Assembly: GCF_013911965.1 (NCBI RefSeq)
Contig: NZ_JACESE010000001.1
Span: 1-64,000, forward strand
Reading direction: 5' to 3'
DNA length: 64,000 nt
Source of the DNA: Phenylobacterium sp.
GTDB taxonomy: Bacteria; Pseudomonadota; Alphaproteobacteria; Caulobacterales; Caulobacteraceae
In this document: piece by piece, positions 6,428 to 14,081 of the stretch
Numbering within the stretch: position 1 is the first letter of the stretch
Layout: every line of letters begins with the position of its first letter
Notes under the pieces: model-generated
Seen by the model: the letters and a program-made list of their open reading frames with translations, nothing else
Told to the model about the DNA's origin: nothing
The model's database searches: none
Program-made: the position numbers and the translations under genes

Positions 6428-9205
6428 TCAGCGGCGGATGGTGAGACGGAGGCCGTAGAGGCGGGGCTCGCCCAGCACGTTGGTCGGCATGCCGATGGAC
6501 TCCCCGGCGCTGCCGGCGCCCTTGCGATAGACCTCGTCAGTCAGGTTGCTGGCGAAGGCCTCGACCTCCCAGTCGCCGGCATGGGGCGTGTAGCCGATGC
6601 GCAGGTTCAACAGGCCGTAGGCGTCCTGGAGCTCGTCCTGGAGCAGGTCGGCGACGATGCGGCCCGTCTGCAGGTCCGGGCGGTCGTTGTCGTCGGCGAA
6701 GAAGATTCTGCTGCGCCAGGAATAGCTCGGCCGGAGCTCCAGGCGCCCGCCGGGCGCGGCCAGGCTCAGGGCGGCGCCGACCGACAGGCTGTGGTCGGGG
6801 GAGCGGGCGAAGCGATTGCCCTCATAGGCCCCCGCGCCGAAGCGCGCATGGCTGTAGGCGTAGGTTCCGAAGAGGCTGAGCGCCGGGGTCGCCCGCCAGT
6901 CGCCCTGCAGTTCGACGCCATAGGCCTCGGCCTTGCCCGCGTTCGTGGTGATGAAGCCGCTGCCCACCAGCTCCCGCGTCTGGAAGTTCTGATAGTCGTA
7001 GTAGTAGGCCGAGGCGTCGAACCGCAGGCCGCTCTGGCGAAGATCGGCCTTCAGCCCGACCTCGAAGGCGTCGACGGTTTCCGCCGGCGAGACCGTGAAG
7101 TTGACCGGCCCGCCAGGGGCGGACGGCGCGGCGGCCGACAGCACAGCCGCGCGCCGCCCTCGCGAATAGCTGCCGTAGAGGTTGACCGCCTCGCTCAGGG
7201 CGTAGCGGCCGGTCAGGCGCCAGGTGAAGCCGTCGTCGGAAAGGTCCTGGCTCTCCTCGCCGTTGGAGGGCTGGGCGTTGACCCCGAAGTCAGGCAGGCC
7301 GGGCGCGGCCAGATCGGTGCCGAAGAGGGTCAGGCCCTGAAGCAGGGCGCGGGCCGTGGCCACGCCCGCGGGGCTTCCGCTCGCCGCCAGGCCCGAGGCG
7401 CCCACCACGCCGCCCAGGATGCTTCGGCCCGCCACGGCGCTGCCCCAGCGGGTCGTCTTGTCGTCGTGGGTGTAGCGGACGCCCGCGCTGATCTCCCAGC
7501 GATCGGCGGGACGGAAGGTGGCGTCGGCGAACAGGTCGTAGGAATCCAGGTCGGCCGTGTTGCGGGAGGTCTCCACGTGGGCCGGGTCCAGCCGCGCGGC
7601 CAGGGCGGCGGCCTCCGCGCCGCTCAGCAGGAGCCGTCCGCCGCTCAGCTGGGCCACGACCCCCTGCACGAGGGCGCCGGTGAAGGCCGTCTGACCGAAC
7701 AGGCCCAGGGGCGCGGGGTTGTTCTGCGGCAGGCCAGTGAGCGGCCCGCCGTTCAGCATCCCGCTCACCTGCGCCAGCAGGATGCGCTCGTCGAAGCGGA
7801 CATCGACCTCGGAGCGGGCGCGTTCCTGGTAGTAGCTGGCGCCCACGAACCAGCTCACGGCGCCGCCGCCATCATAGTTCAGGCGCAGTTCCTGGCTGAG
7901 ATAGCGGCCGCCATTGTCCTCCATGGTGGTGAAGACCGGCAGGGACGTGCCGTCGGCGTCATAGACCTCGATGGAATCCACATCGCGATAGCCGGTGACC
8001 AAGTTCAGCGTGAACGCCTCGTTGAGGTCGTAGCGGAGAAGCGCGGTGACGCCGGCATACTGCTGATCGACGCCCAGTCCGCGGCCGTCCGCGAAGTCCG
8101 CCGGCGCCGAGAGCCAGACCGGATCGTCCGTCGCCAGGCCCGCCAGCGCCTGGCCCGTGCCGGGGTCGGTCGGCCGCAGGTACATGGACTTGAACCCTGT
8201 CCCGTCCGTCTCTTCCTGCTGGAAGTTGAAGATCAGGTCGGCGGAGACGTCCGGCGTCGGCGCGAAGGAGACGGCCGCGCGGACCGCGTCAAGGCGCAGG
8301 GCGTTGAGGCCGTCGCCGGAATCGGGCGCCAGGTTCTCCAGCGAGCCGTCCCGCTCCCGGTGACGGGCGGCCAGGCGCACGGCCACCACATCGTTGAGAG
8401 GCAGATTGACCATGCCTTCCGCCATGGCCTGGCCCTGGTTGCCGGCCTCGGCCGAGAGCCGCCAGTCCGGCCCGGGCGCCGCACGGTTCTGGATGACGTT
8501 GATGCCGCCGATCAGGGCGCCACGGCCGAACAGGGTCGATTGGGGCCCCTTGGCCACCTCCACCCGGGCGATGTCGAACAGCTCGACGAACGATCCGCGG
8601 GACTTCGAGATCGGCACGCCGTCCTGAAAGACGGAGACGCGCGGCTCGCTGAAGGAATCGCCGCCGGAGGAGTTGATCCCCCGCATCACGAAGATCGGAT
8701 TGTTGGGCGACTGATCCTCGACCACCAGGCCCGGCGTGTAGAGGGACAGATCCCGCAGGGTGGCCACCCCGCGCTCCTCCAGGGTCTCGCCCGACAGGGC
8801 GGTCAGGGCGAAGGGCACCTCGGCCGTCGCCTGCTCGCGGCGCTGAGCCGTGACCACCACGTCGCTCAGGCTGACGGCGGTCTCCGCCGGCGCCGCCTGC
8901 AGGGCCACCAGCCGCCCCTCGTCGCGCTCCACCCTTAGGCCGGCGCCGGCGATGAGCCGACGGAGGGCTTCGCGGGTCTCCAGGCGGCCGCGCACGGCCG
9001 GCGCGTCCCGGCCGGCCACCGCCTGCGCCGGGTAGAGGATCTGGACGTCGGACTGGGCCGACCAGGCGTTGAGGGCCGCGCCGAGGTTCTGGGCCGGGAT
9101 ATCGAAGTCCCGGACCCGGTCCTGGGCCGACGCCGGAGCGGCCACGAAGGCGGCGGCCGCCGCCAGACCCGCGAGCAAAGCGTTGTGAGAAACGGTCGAA
9201 ATCAT
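6428..9205 (-). CDS. TonB-dependent receptor with N-terminal STN signalling domain
   Basis: Outer-membrane active transporter of 925 aa. Order of parts: signal peptide (about 1-27, ending ASAQ); secretin/TonB short N-terminal (STN) domain about 35-95, the periplasmic signalling module of FecA-type transducers; a TonB-box-like stretch DVVVTAQRRE near 115; plug domain to about 230; then a 22-stranded beta-barrel ending in a C-terminal RLTIRR. It lies between fecR (upstream) and a GlpQ-like phosphodiesterase (downstream). The STN domain plus adjacent FecI and FecR indicates surface signalling in which ligand binding induces the operon. The ligand is unknown; the downstream enzyme points to organophosphate or phospholipid breakdown products rather than an iron chelate. 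Confidence 0.93.
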   Translation of the reverse strand: MISTVSHNALLAGLAAAAAFVAAPASAQDRVRDFDIPAQNLGAALNAWSAQSDVQILYPAQAVAGRDAPAVRGRLETREALRRLIAGAGLRVERDEGRLVALQAAPAETAVSLSDVVVTAQRREQATAEVPFALTALSGETLEERGVATLRDLSLYTPGLVVEDQSPNNPIFVMRGINSSGGDSFSEPRVSVFQDGVPISKSRGSFVELFDIARVEVAKGPQSTLFGRGALIGGINVIQNRAAPGPDWRLSAEAGNQGQAMAEGMVNLPLNDVVAVRLAARHRERDGSLENLAPDSGDGLNALRLDAVRAAVSFAPTPDVSADLIFNFQQEETDGTGFKSMYLRPTDPGTGQALAGLATDDPVWLSAPADFADGRGLGVDQQYAGVTALLRYDLNEAFTLNLVTGYRDVDSIEVYDADGTSLPVFTTMEDNGGRYLSQELRLNYDGGGAVSWFVGASYYQERARSEVDVRFDERILLAQVSGMLNGGPLTGLPQNNPAPLGLFGQTAFTGALVQGVVAQLSGGRLLLSGAEAAALAARLDPAHVETSRNTADLDSYDLFADATFRPADRWEISAGVRYTHDDKTTRWGSAVAGRSILGGVVGASGLAASGSPAGVATARALLQGLTLFGTDLAAPGLPDFGVNAQPSNGEESQDLSDDGFTWRLTGRYALSEAVNLYGSYSRGRRAAVLSAAAPSAPGGPVNFTVSPAETVDAFEVGLKADLRQSGLRFDASAYYYDYQNFQTRELVGSGFITTNAGKAEAYGVELQGDWRATPALSLFGTYAYSHARFGAGAYEGNRFARSPDHSLSVGAALSLAAPGGRLELRPSYSWRSRIFFADDNDRPDLQTGRIVADLLQDELQDAYGLLNLRIGYTPHAGDWEVEAFASNLTDEVYRKGAGSAGESIGMPTNVLGEPRLYGLRLTIRR

Positions 9206-9294
9206 GGCCCCCGCCTTCGCTGATGGGCGCCCGCAACGGCGCCTTCAATGGGCAGGACGCGCGGGGATGGCCGACACGCCAAGCTGCGGGGAAA

Positions 9295-10260
9295 TTATTC
9301 CGCGGCGGTGAGCAGGTGGGCCTGTTGGTCGCGGCGCGCGCGCACGGGCAGGACGACCTCGAGAGCGGCGAGGAAGTCGGTGGGGTCCGACGATGTGAAG
9401 CGTCCGCCGATCCTCAGGCGGCCGATGGCCGGATCGACGATGACGATCTTGCGCTCCAGATAGCGGTTGTATTCGGCGACAGCCTCGGAAAGCGGCGCAT
9501 CGACGAAGACGATCTCGCCTTGCGGCCAGGCGACCGCCTTCTCGAGGGCGGCCTCCGGCGCGGCCGCGAGGCTGGCCTTGCCGGCCTGGACGACCACCTG
9601 CTGCCCCGTCTGCGCCCGCAGGCCCGCCGCGCCGTGCGCCGTGCCGTCGAGCGCGATGAGCACCAGCCGCGCCTCGTCCAGCCGCACATTGTAGCGGCCC
9701 GGCCCCAGCCGCCAGTCCGAGCCTGCGGCGTGCAGGATCAAGGGGCGCGCGCCGGGCGAGACGGCGATGGCCGACTCCCCGCGCTCCAGCCAGGCCTCGG
9801 TCGCCGCCTCCCGAACGCGCCAGCTCAGGCGGCTGTCGGTGTTGAGGTCGGCCCGCGCGTCGGCGGCCAGCCGGATCGTGCGGCGCTCGCCCACCCCTGT
9901 GGCCACGCGCTCCCGCGCCAGGACGCGGCTGGACATGCCCGCGCCGGCGGCCGCGAGCGCCGCGCCGCCGAGGGACAACACCATCGCCCGCCGCGACAGG
10001 CCGGCCCGCCGCGGAGGCCGCGTCGTGACCACGGCCGGCGCCGCCAGCGCGGTCCAGGCCGAGGCGACGCGGGCGAAGGCCACCGCATGGGCCGGGTCGG
10101 CCGCGCGCCAGCGCTCGAAGGCCTCGCGATCGCCGGTTCCGGAGTCCAGCCGGGCGAGCCAGAGACCGGCCGCCTCCATGGCCGCCTCCACGCGCGCGGC
10201 GCCGCCTGCGGTGTCGTCCGCCTCAGGATCCGTGGCGCGTTCGGGCGTCTCGTTCATCAT
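9295..10260 (-). CDS. FecR-family anti-sigma/sensor protein
   Basis: A 321 aa inner-membrane regulator that relays a signal from a TonB receptor to a FecI-type sigma factor. The cytoplasmic DUF4880-type N-terminus carries WLARLDSGTGDREAFERWRAADPAHAVAF (about 33-61, cited in part as the A..W..RL..G / F..W...D..H pattern). One membrane span is at about 88-106, followed by the periplasmic FecR domain (VGERRTIRLAADARADLNTDS) and a C-terminal STN-interacting part (AEYNRYLERKIVIVD). It lies 41 bases downstream of the sigma gene and 89 bases upstream of the receptor gene. Two adjacent ATGs are possible starts (10260 and 10257). A 13-base palindrome (GTCTCT-T-AGAGAC) at 10264-10276 abuts the start. 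Confidence 0.92.
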   Translation of the reverse strand: MMNETPERATDPEADDTAGGAARVEAAMEAAGLWLARLDSGTGDREAFERWRAADPAHAVAFARVASAWTALAAPAVVTTRPPRRAGLSRRAMVLSLGGAALAAAGAGMSSRVLARERVATGVGERRTIRLAADARADLNTDSRLSWRVREAATEAWLERGESAIAVSPGARPLILHAAGSDWRLGPGRYNVRLDEARLVLIALDGTAHGAAGLRAQTGQQVVVQAGKASLAAAPEAALEKAVAWPQGEIVFVDAPLSEAVAEYNRYLERKIVIVDPAIGRLRIGGRFTSSDPTDFLAALEVVLPVRARRDQQAHLLTAAE

Positions 10261-10301
10261 GCTGTCTCTTAGAGACGCGCGAAGCGGCGCGCACCTCCAA
10301 G

Positions 10302-10922
10302 CTAGAGCCGGAATTTCTTCTGTCTCGCCTGGGGCCGGCGCCGTCCCGGCGCGGCCGGGGCTTGCGCAGCCTCAGAATCCTGCGCCTGCGGCGCCTCTGC
10401 GCGGCTCATGGCCTGGGCCATCAGGATCATGCCCCGGGCCAGCCGCTTCTCGACGGTGGAGAGGCTGAGCCCCAGCCGCCGGGCGATCTCGCGCGAGGAC
10501 AGATCATGCAGCCGCCGCAGCTCCACCACCTCGCGACAGCGGGGCGGCAGGTCGCGCAGGGCCGACAGGGCCAGGCGCAGCCTCTGGCGGCCGGACGCCT
10601 CGTCGAAGGGATCGGGGGTGTCGCTGCTGACCTCGCGGGCGCCGTCCACCTCGGCCAGACGCTCCATGGAAACGACCCGGGCCCGCCGGACCCTCTGGAC
10701 GCCGAGGTTGCGTATCATGGTCAGGACATAGGCCCGCGGCTCCTCGATGAAGCGCCATCCCTCCGACGCCATCAGCCGCGCATAGACGTCCTGCACCAGA
10801 TCGGCGGCCTCCTCGCCATTGGCCGAGAACCGGCGCGCCAAGGCCAGGTAGCGCTGTTCATGGGGCAGGACCCGGTCGATGAACCACAGATCGACCTCCC
10901 TCAGACCCAGCAAGTGCTTCAT
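10302..10922 (-). CDS. FecI-family ECF RNA polymerase sigma factor
   Basis: A 206 aa ECF sigma factor. Region 2 carries the RNA-polymerase binding helix (EEAADLVQDVYARLM), and region 4 the -35-reading helix-turn-helix (LHDLSSREIARRLGLSLSTVEKRLARG). Together with the adjacent FecR and STN-TonB receptor this is a complete cell-surface signalling cassette. The ATG at 10922 is chosen because the longer open frame runs back through a tRNA gene and cannot be coding there. The C-terminal 35 residues are Ala/Gln/Arg-rich and variable. A perfect 8-bp inverted repeat lies directly in front of the start codon and may fold over the ribosome binding site. Confidence 0.92.
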   Translation of the reverse strand: MKHLLGLREVDLWFIDRVLPHEQRYLALARRFSANGEEAADLVQDVYARLMASEGWRFIEEPRAYVLTMIRNLGVQRVRRARVVSMERLAEVDGAREVSSDTPDPFDEASGRQRLRLALSALRDLPPRCREVVELRRLHDLSSREIARRLGLSLSTVEKRLARGMILMAQAMSRAEAPQAQDSEAAQAPAAPGRRRPQARQKKFRL

Positions 10923-10948
10923 CCCGCCCCATCCCCGACTGGGGCGGG
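10923..10948 (-). promoter_or_regulatory. Inverted repeat abutting the fecI-type start codon
   Basis: CCCGCCCC (10923-10930) and GGGGCGGG (10941-10948) are perfect 8-bp arms around a 10-base loop. On the minus-strand transcript the 3' arm ends at the base before the ATG, so the G-rich stretch that must serve as ribosome binding site is inside the stem. This could limit translation of the sigma factor; no functional evidence is available. Confidence 0.4.
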
Positions 10949-11087
10949 CATGATCCGCCGACGTGAAAGTTCGGCGACCGCGGCGAGAAATTATTGTGTC
11001 GGCCAGAGCGCGGAGCCGCGGGCGGGCGGACGGCGCACGATCGTCTCCGCCTCCTCGGGCGAGCCTCGTGCGGCGCCGACGCCCCGC

Positions 11088-11163
11088 TGGTGGGCCCGGC
11101 AGGACTCGAACCTGCAACCAGACCGTTATGAGCGGCCGGCTCTAACCATTGAGCTACAGGCCC
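11088..11163 (-). tRNA. tRNA with CAT anticodon, probably tRNA-Ile2 (lysidine-modified)
   Basis: The minus strand folds into a complete 76-base cloverleaf including an encoded CCA. The acceptor stem is GGGCCTG/CGGGCCC. The D arm is GCTC-AATGGTTA-GAGC. The anticodon stem GGCCG/CGGTC has loop CTCATAA (anticodon CAT). The T arm is GCAGG-TTCGAGT-CCTGC and the discriminator is A. A CAT anticodon fits elongator Met, initiator Met or Ile2. The paired 1-72 position and absence of the three GC pairs argue against initiator. The short TGGTT variable loop and CTCATAA loop context resemble Ile2 (read as AUA after lysidine modification). Met elongator is the alternative. Confidence 0.93.
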
Positions 11164-11310
11164 CATCAGCGGACGATGCGGTTACCACGGGCTGCACGGC
11201 GCTTAAAGCTCCGGTTCAGGTTCGGCTTGCGAGGGTGGAACACGACGGCCGCCACGGAATTTCCGCATGCAGCCTCTACGGTGAAGTTTCAACAAGAACG
11301 GGAGAGCTCG

Positions 11311-12069
11311 ATGAAGACCCTGATGCGCGCCGGCGCCCTTGGACTGACGATGGCGGCGGCCGCGGCCCTGGCCCCCGCGGCCATGGCGCAGACGGCGGCC
11401 GCGCCGGCGACCCCGGCGGCGGACTCCATGTTCCGCGCCACGACGCTGAACCTGTCGGCCATGGGCGAGGTGGACGTGGCGCCCGACATGGCGACCATTA
11501 CGCTCGGCGTCCAGACCGAGGCGGCGACGGCGCAGGAAGCCATGCGCGCCAACGCCCAGAAGATGAGCGAGGTCATGTCCGCCCTGAACCGGGCCGGCAT
11601 CGACGGGCGCGACATCCAGACCTCGAACCTGAACCTGAACGCCCAGTACGACTACCCGCAGAACGAGTCGCCCCGCCTGCGCGGCTATCAGGCCAGCAAC
11701 CAGGTGACGGTGAAGGTGCGCGACCTCGCCCGTCTCGGCGCGGCGGTGGACGCGACGGTGAACGCCGGCGCCAACCAGATCCACTCGATCAACTTCGGCC
11801 TGAACGACTCCACGGCCGCGGAGAACGCCGCCCGCCAGGCCGCCGTCCGCAACCTGCAGGCCAAGGCCCAGCTCTACGCCCAGGCCACCGGCCACCGCGT
11901 CGGCCGGCTGGTGACGCTGAGCGAAGGGACCAGCTACTCCCAGCCGCCCCCGCCCATGCCCTACATGGCCATGGCCCGTGCGGAATCGAAGGACATGTCG
12001 ACGCCGGTCTCCGGCGGCGAGATGACGGTGCGGGTGGACATCAGCGGCCTCTACGAACTGACCCGCTGA
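11311..12069 (+). CDS. SIMPL-domain (DUF541) periplasmic protein
   Basis: A 252 aa exported protein of the SIMPL/DUF541 family (E. coli YggE relatives), usually linked to oxidative-stress tolerance, with no defined enzyme activity. The signal peptide spans about 1-26 (cleavage after AMAQ). The SIMPL domain runs from about 45 to the end: LNLSAMGEVDVAPDMATITLGVQ opens it, and NLNLNAQYDY and a closing MTVRVDISGLYEL are typical. The ATG at 11311 is preferred over the longer frame, which overlaps the tRNA gene, because a GGGAGAG ribosome binding site and the signal peptide follow it. A strong hairpin terminator lies 22 bases after the stop. Confidence 0.88.
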   Translation: MKTLMRAGALGLTMAAAAALAPAAMAQTAAAPATPAADSMFRATTLNLSAMGEVDVAPDMATITLGVQTEAATAQEAMRANAQKMSEVMSALNRAGIDGRDIQTSNLNLNAQYDYPQNESPRLRGYQASNQVTVKVRDLARLGAAVDATVNAGANQIHSINFGLNDSTAAENAARQAAVRNLQAKAQLYAQATGHRVGRLVTLSEGTSYSQPPPPMPYMAMARAESKDMSTPVSGGEMTVRVDISGLYELTR

Positions 12070-12091
12070 GGCGACGCGCCGGTTAATGGCG

Positions 12092-12121
12092 AACGGCCCC
12101 CGCGCCGGCGGGGGCCGTTTT
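12092..12121. terminator. Bidirectional intrinsic terminator
   Basis: AACGGCCCCCGC (12092-12103) pairs with GCGGGGGCCGTT (12108-12119) around a 4-base loop and is followed by T residues on the plus strand; the A residues in the 5' arm give a U-tract on the minus strand. It sits between the convergent SIMPL gene and the small lipoprotein gene and can serve both. Confidence 0.8.
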
Positions 12122-12123
12122 CG

Positions 12124-12585
12124 TCAGTCCATGCCGGCTTCGGAGAAGGCGCTCGCCAGGCGGTCGGTCATGACGAGGCCCGGCAGGGCGCGCTGGCCCT
12201 CCATGACCGCGGCGAAGACCAGCGGGCGGCCCGCCACGGGACCTGCGGCCCAGCCGACGCTGCGCGAGCCGTCGCTGGCGGTGGGGCAGCTGATGGCCAC
12301 GCTCTCGGGGGTTTCCAGATAGCTCTCGAGCAGATCCTGCGCCGTGCGCACGCCCTCGCCCCGGCAACCCGGATAGGCGCGCCCGCAGATCACCGCGGTC
12401 CCGTAGCGATAGACGACTTCGCCCGTATCGGCGCGCGCCACGAGCACGCAGGTGGACGGATCGCCGATGCGATTTCCGATGGCCCGATCGAGGACGGCCT
12501 CGTCGACCCCCTCCGGCGCGGTGGGGGCGCAGGCGGCCAGCGCCGCGGCGGCCGAGAGGATCAGCGCCGCCGCCGTCCGCCGCAT
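12124..12585 (-). CDS. Small putative lipoprotein, unknown function
   Basis: A 153 aa protein that I do not recognise. It begins with a lipoprotein signal peptide: MRR, a hydrophobic stretch and the lipobox LAAC (Cys19), so it is probably anchored to a membrane facing the periplasm. Three or four further cysteines (CVLV, VICGRAYPGC, AISC) could form disulfides. The ATG overlaps the stop of panD as TGATG, so it is translated from the panD transcript. Nothing links it to pantothenate synthesis beyond this coupling. Sequence is low in recognisable motifs. Confidence 0.7.
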   Translation of the reverse strand: MRRTAAALILSAAAALAACAPTAPEGVDEAVLDRAIGNRIGDPSTCVLVARADTGEVVYRYGTAVICGRAYPGCRGEGVRTAQDLLESYLETPESVAISCPTASDGSRSVGWAAGPVAGRPLVFAAVMEGQRALPGLVMTDRLASAFSEAGMD

Positions 12586-12941
12586 CAGGCGGCCTGCTTG
12601 ATCTCGTTGCCGTCCTCCAGAAGGACGACGGTGGGGGCGTAGTTGCGGGCCTCCTCGGCCGGCAGCAGGCCGTAGGTCACCACGATGACCTTGTCGCCCT
12701 TCTGCACCAGGCGGGCGGCCGCGCCGTTGACGCCGATCACCTTGGAGCCGCGCGGCGCCTCGATGGCGTAAGTGGTGAAGCGGGCGCCGGTGGTGATGTT
12801 GAGCACGTCCACCTGCTCGTGCGGCAGGATGCCCGAAGCGTCCAGCAGGTCGCGATCGATGGCGATGGAGCCTTCGTAGTCGAGGTCGGCCTGGGTCACC
12901 GTGGCGCGGTGAAGCTTGGCCTTCATCAGGGTGACCAGCAT
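12585..12941 (-). CDS. panD: Aspartate 1-decarboxylase
   Basis: Makes beta-alanine from L-aspartate for pantothenate and coenzyme A. This is a pyruvoyl enzyme of 118 aa, normal length. The self-cleavage site is Gly24-Ser25 in DYEGSIAID, where Ser25 becomes the pyruvoyl group. Other family blocks are [15 protein letters not shown] at the N-terminus, the central [17 protein letters not shown] and the C-terminal VIVVTYGLL. The start aligns with canonical PanD. A candidate promoter lies 60-95 bases upstream, and a small lipoprotein gene is coupled downstream. Other pan genes are not in the window. Confidence 0.96.
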   Translation of the reverse strand: MLVTLMKAKLHRATVTQADLDYEGSIAIDRDLLDASGILPHEQVDVLNITTGARFTTYAIEAPRGSKVIGVNGAAARLVQKGDKVIVVTYGLLPAEEARNYAPTVVLLEDGNEIKQAA

Positions 12942-13007
12942 GGGCGACAGCGTCCTTGCGGCTACAGATTGACAGCCCCGTCAGCCGGAAGCGGCGTCGG
13001 GAAAGGG

Positions 13008-13036
13008 CATATACGCATTTCAGCCCTTCCGTTCAA
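13008..13036 (-). promoter_or_regulatory. Candidate sigma-70 promoter of panD
   Basis: On the minus strand, TTGAAC (13031-13036) and TATATG (13008-13013) are separated by 17 bases, giving a start point near 13000 and a leader of about 60 bases before the panD ATG. The spacing is ideal and the stretch is less GC-rich than its surroundings. It is prediction only. Confidence 0.4.
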
Positions 13037-13096
13037 TTACCGCGTCGCGAAACCTTCCCCAAGGGAAACGGACTGCGACGGCTTGCCGGCCAAGGG

Positions 13097-13996
13097 TCAG
13101 CGCGTGTTAGGCGCCGCAGCGTCGACGTGGCGGCGCAGGAAGGCCGTCATCTCCTCGAGCACGGGGGCCGAACCGCGCAGGGGCCGCGAAAGGGCCAGGA
13201 GAATGCCGGCGTGGCCGAGGTCGGGATAGATGCGCGCGGCCGCCGGCGCGCCGGCCGCCGAGAGGCGCGCCTGCAGGATCCGGGTGTCCTCGGCTTCCAC
13301 CACCTCGTCCTCCCCGCCGGCGGCGAGGAAGGCGGGCGGCGCGTCGGCGCGGGGGAAGTTCACCGGCTGGGTCGCGGAGAGGTCCTCTGCGGCCCCGAAC
13401 ACCTTGGGCGTGATCTCGCCGGTGAGCGGCAGGAAGTCGTAGGGACCGGCCAGCCCCGCCACGGCCCGGATCCGCGCCGGCGTCACGCCGGCCGCCTCCA
13501 GATAGGTCTCGTCGAGGGCGAGCATGAGGGCGTTGTAGGCGCCGGCCGAGTGCCCGGCGAGCACGATCCGCTGAGGGTCGCCGCCGAACCGCTCGGCGTT
13601 GTTCGCCGCCCAGGCGACCGCCCCGGCGCCGTCTTCCAGGAAGGCGGGGAAGCGGACCTGCGGGTGGAGCCGGTAGTCGGGAACCACGGTGAGGAATCCC
13701 TCCGCGGCCAGGGCGCGCCCCACCCAGCCATAGTCCTGCCGCCGTCCGTCCTCCCACGATCCGCCATAGAAGAAGACCGCCACCGGCCAGGGGCCCTGCC
13801 CCTCCGCCGGCGCATAGACGTCCAGCGCCTGGCGCGGATCGGGGCCGTAGGCGACGTCGCCGGCCAGTTTCCGGGAGGGGTCGGTGGGGGTGAGGTTGGC
13901 GAAGGCCGTCAGGGGCGAGCAGGCGCCAAGCGCCAGGGCCGCGACCCCCAGGACGAGCATGGCGGGCAGGCGAAGCGAGCGGACGAGGGACGGCAT
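13097..13996 (-). CDS. Alpha/beta-hydrolase (esterase/lipase family) lipoprotein
   Basis: A 299 aa carboxylesterase-like hydrolase. The ATG at 13996 opens a lipoprotein signal with lipobox LGAC (Cys26), so it is probably membrane-anchored in the periplasm. Family marks: oxyanion-hole region VFFYGGSWEDGRR (in place of HGGxW), nucleophile elbow GHSAGAYNA, an acid region AAGGEDEVVE and the catalytic His in LGHAG. The order LDVYAP then GGSW then GHSAG fits the BD-FAE/hormone-sensitive lipase group. The longer frame running to 14449 lies antisense to the next gene and is not coding. The substrate is unknown. Confidence 0.88.
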   Translation of the reverse strand: MPSLVRSLRLPAMLVLGVAALALGACSPLTAFANLTPTDPSRKLAGDVAYGPDPRQALDVYAPAEGQGPWPVAVFFYGGSWEDGRRQDYGWVGRALAAEGFLTVVPDYRLHPQVRFPAFLEDGAGAVAWAANNAERFGGDPQRIVLAGHSAGAYNALMLALDETYLEAAGVTPARIRAVAGLAGPYDFLPLTGEITPKVFGAAEDLSATQPVNFPRADAPPAFLAAGGEDEVVEAEDTRILQARLSAAGAPAAARIYPDLGHAGILLALSRPLRGSAPVLEEMTAFLRRHVDAAAPNTR

Positions 13997-14081
13997 GGGA
14001 GACTCCGGCGCGGCGGCTTGACGAACAACGGCTGGCGCGGCGCTATGGCCGCCAATCAACAGGTACGAAGGGTTGGAACGT

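Noticed and set aside
10858-11166. Minus-strand frame across the tRNA with VAQWLEP-like translation
   Set aside because: This is the well-known spurious translation of a tRNA gene.
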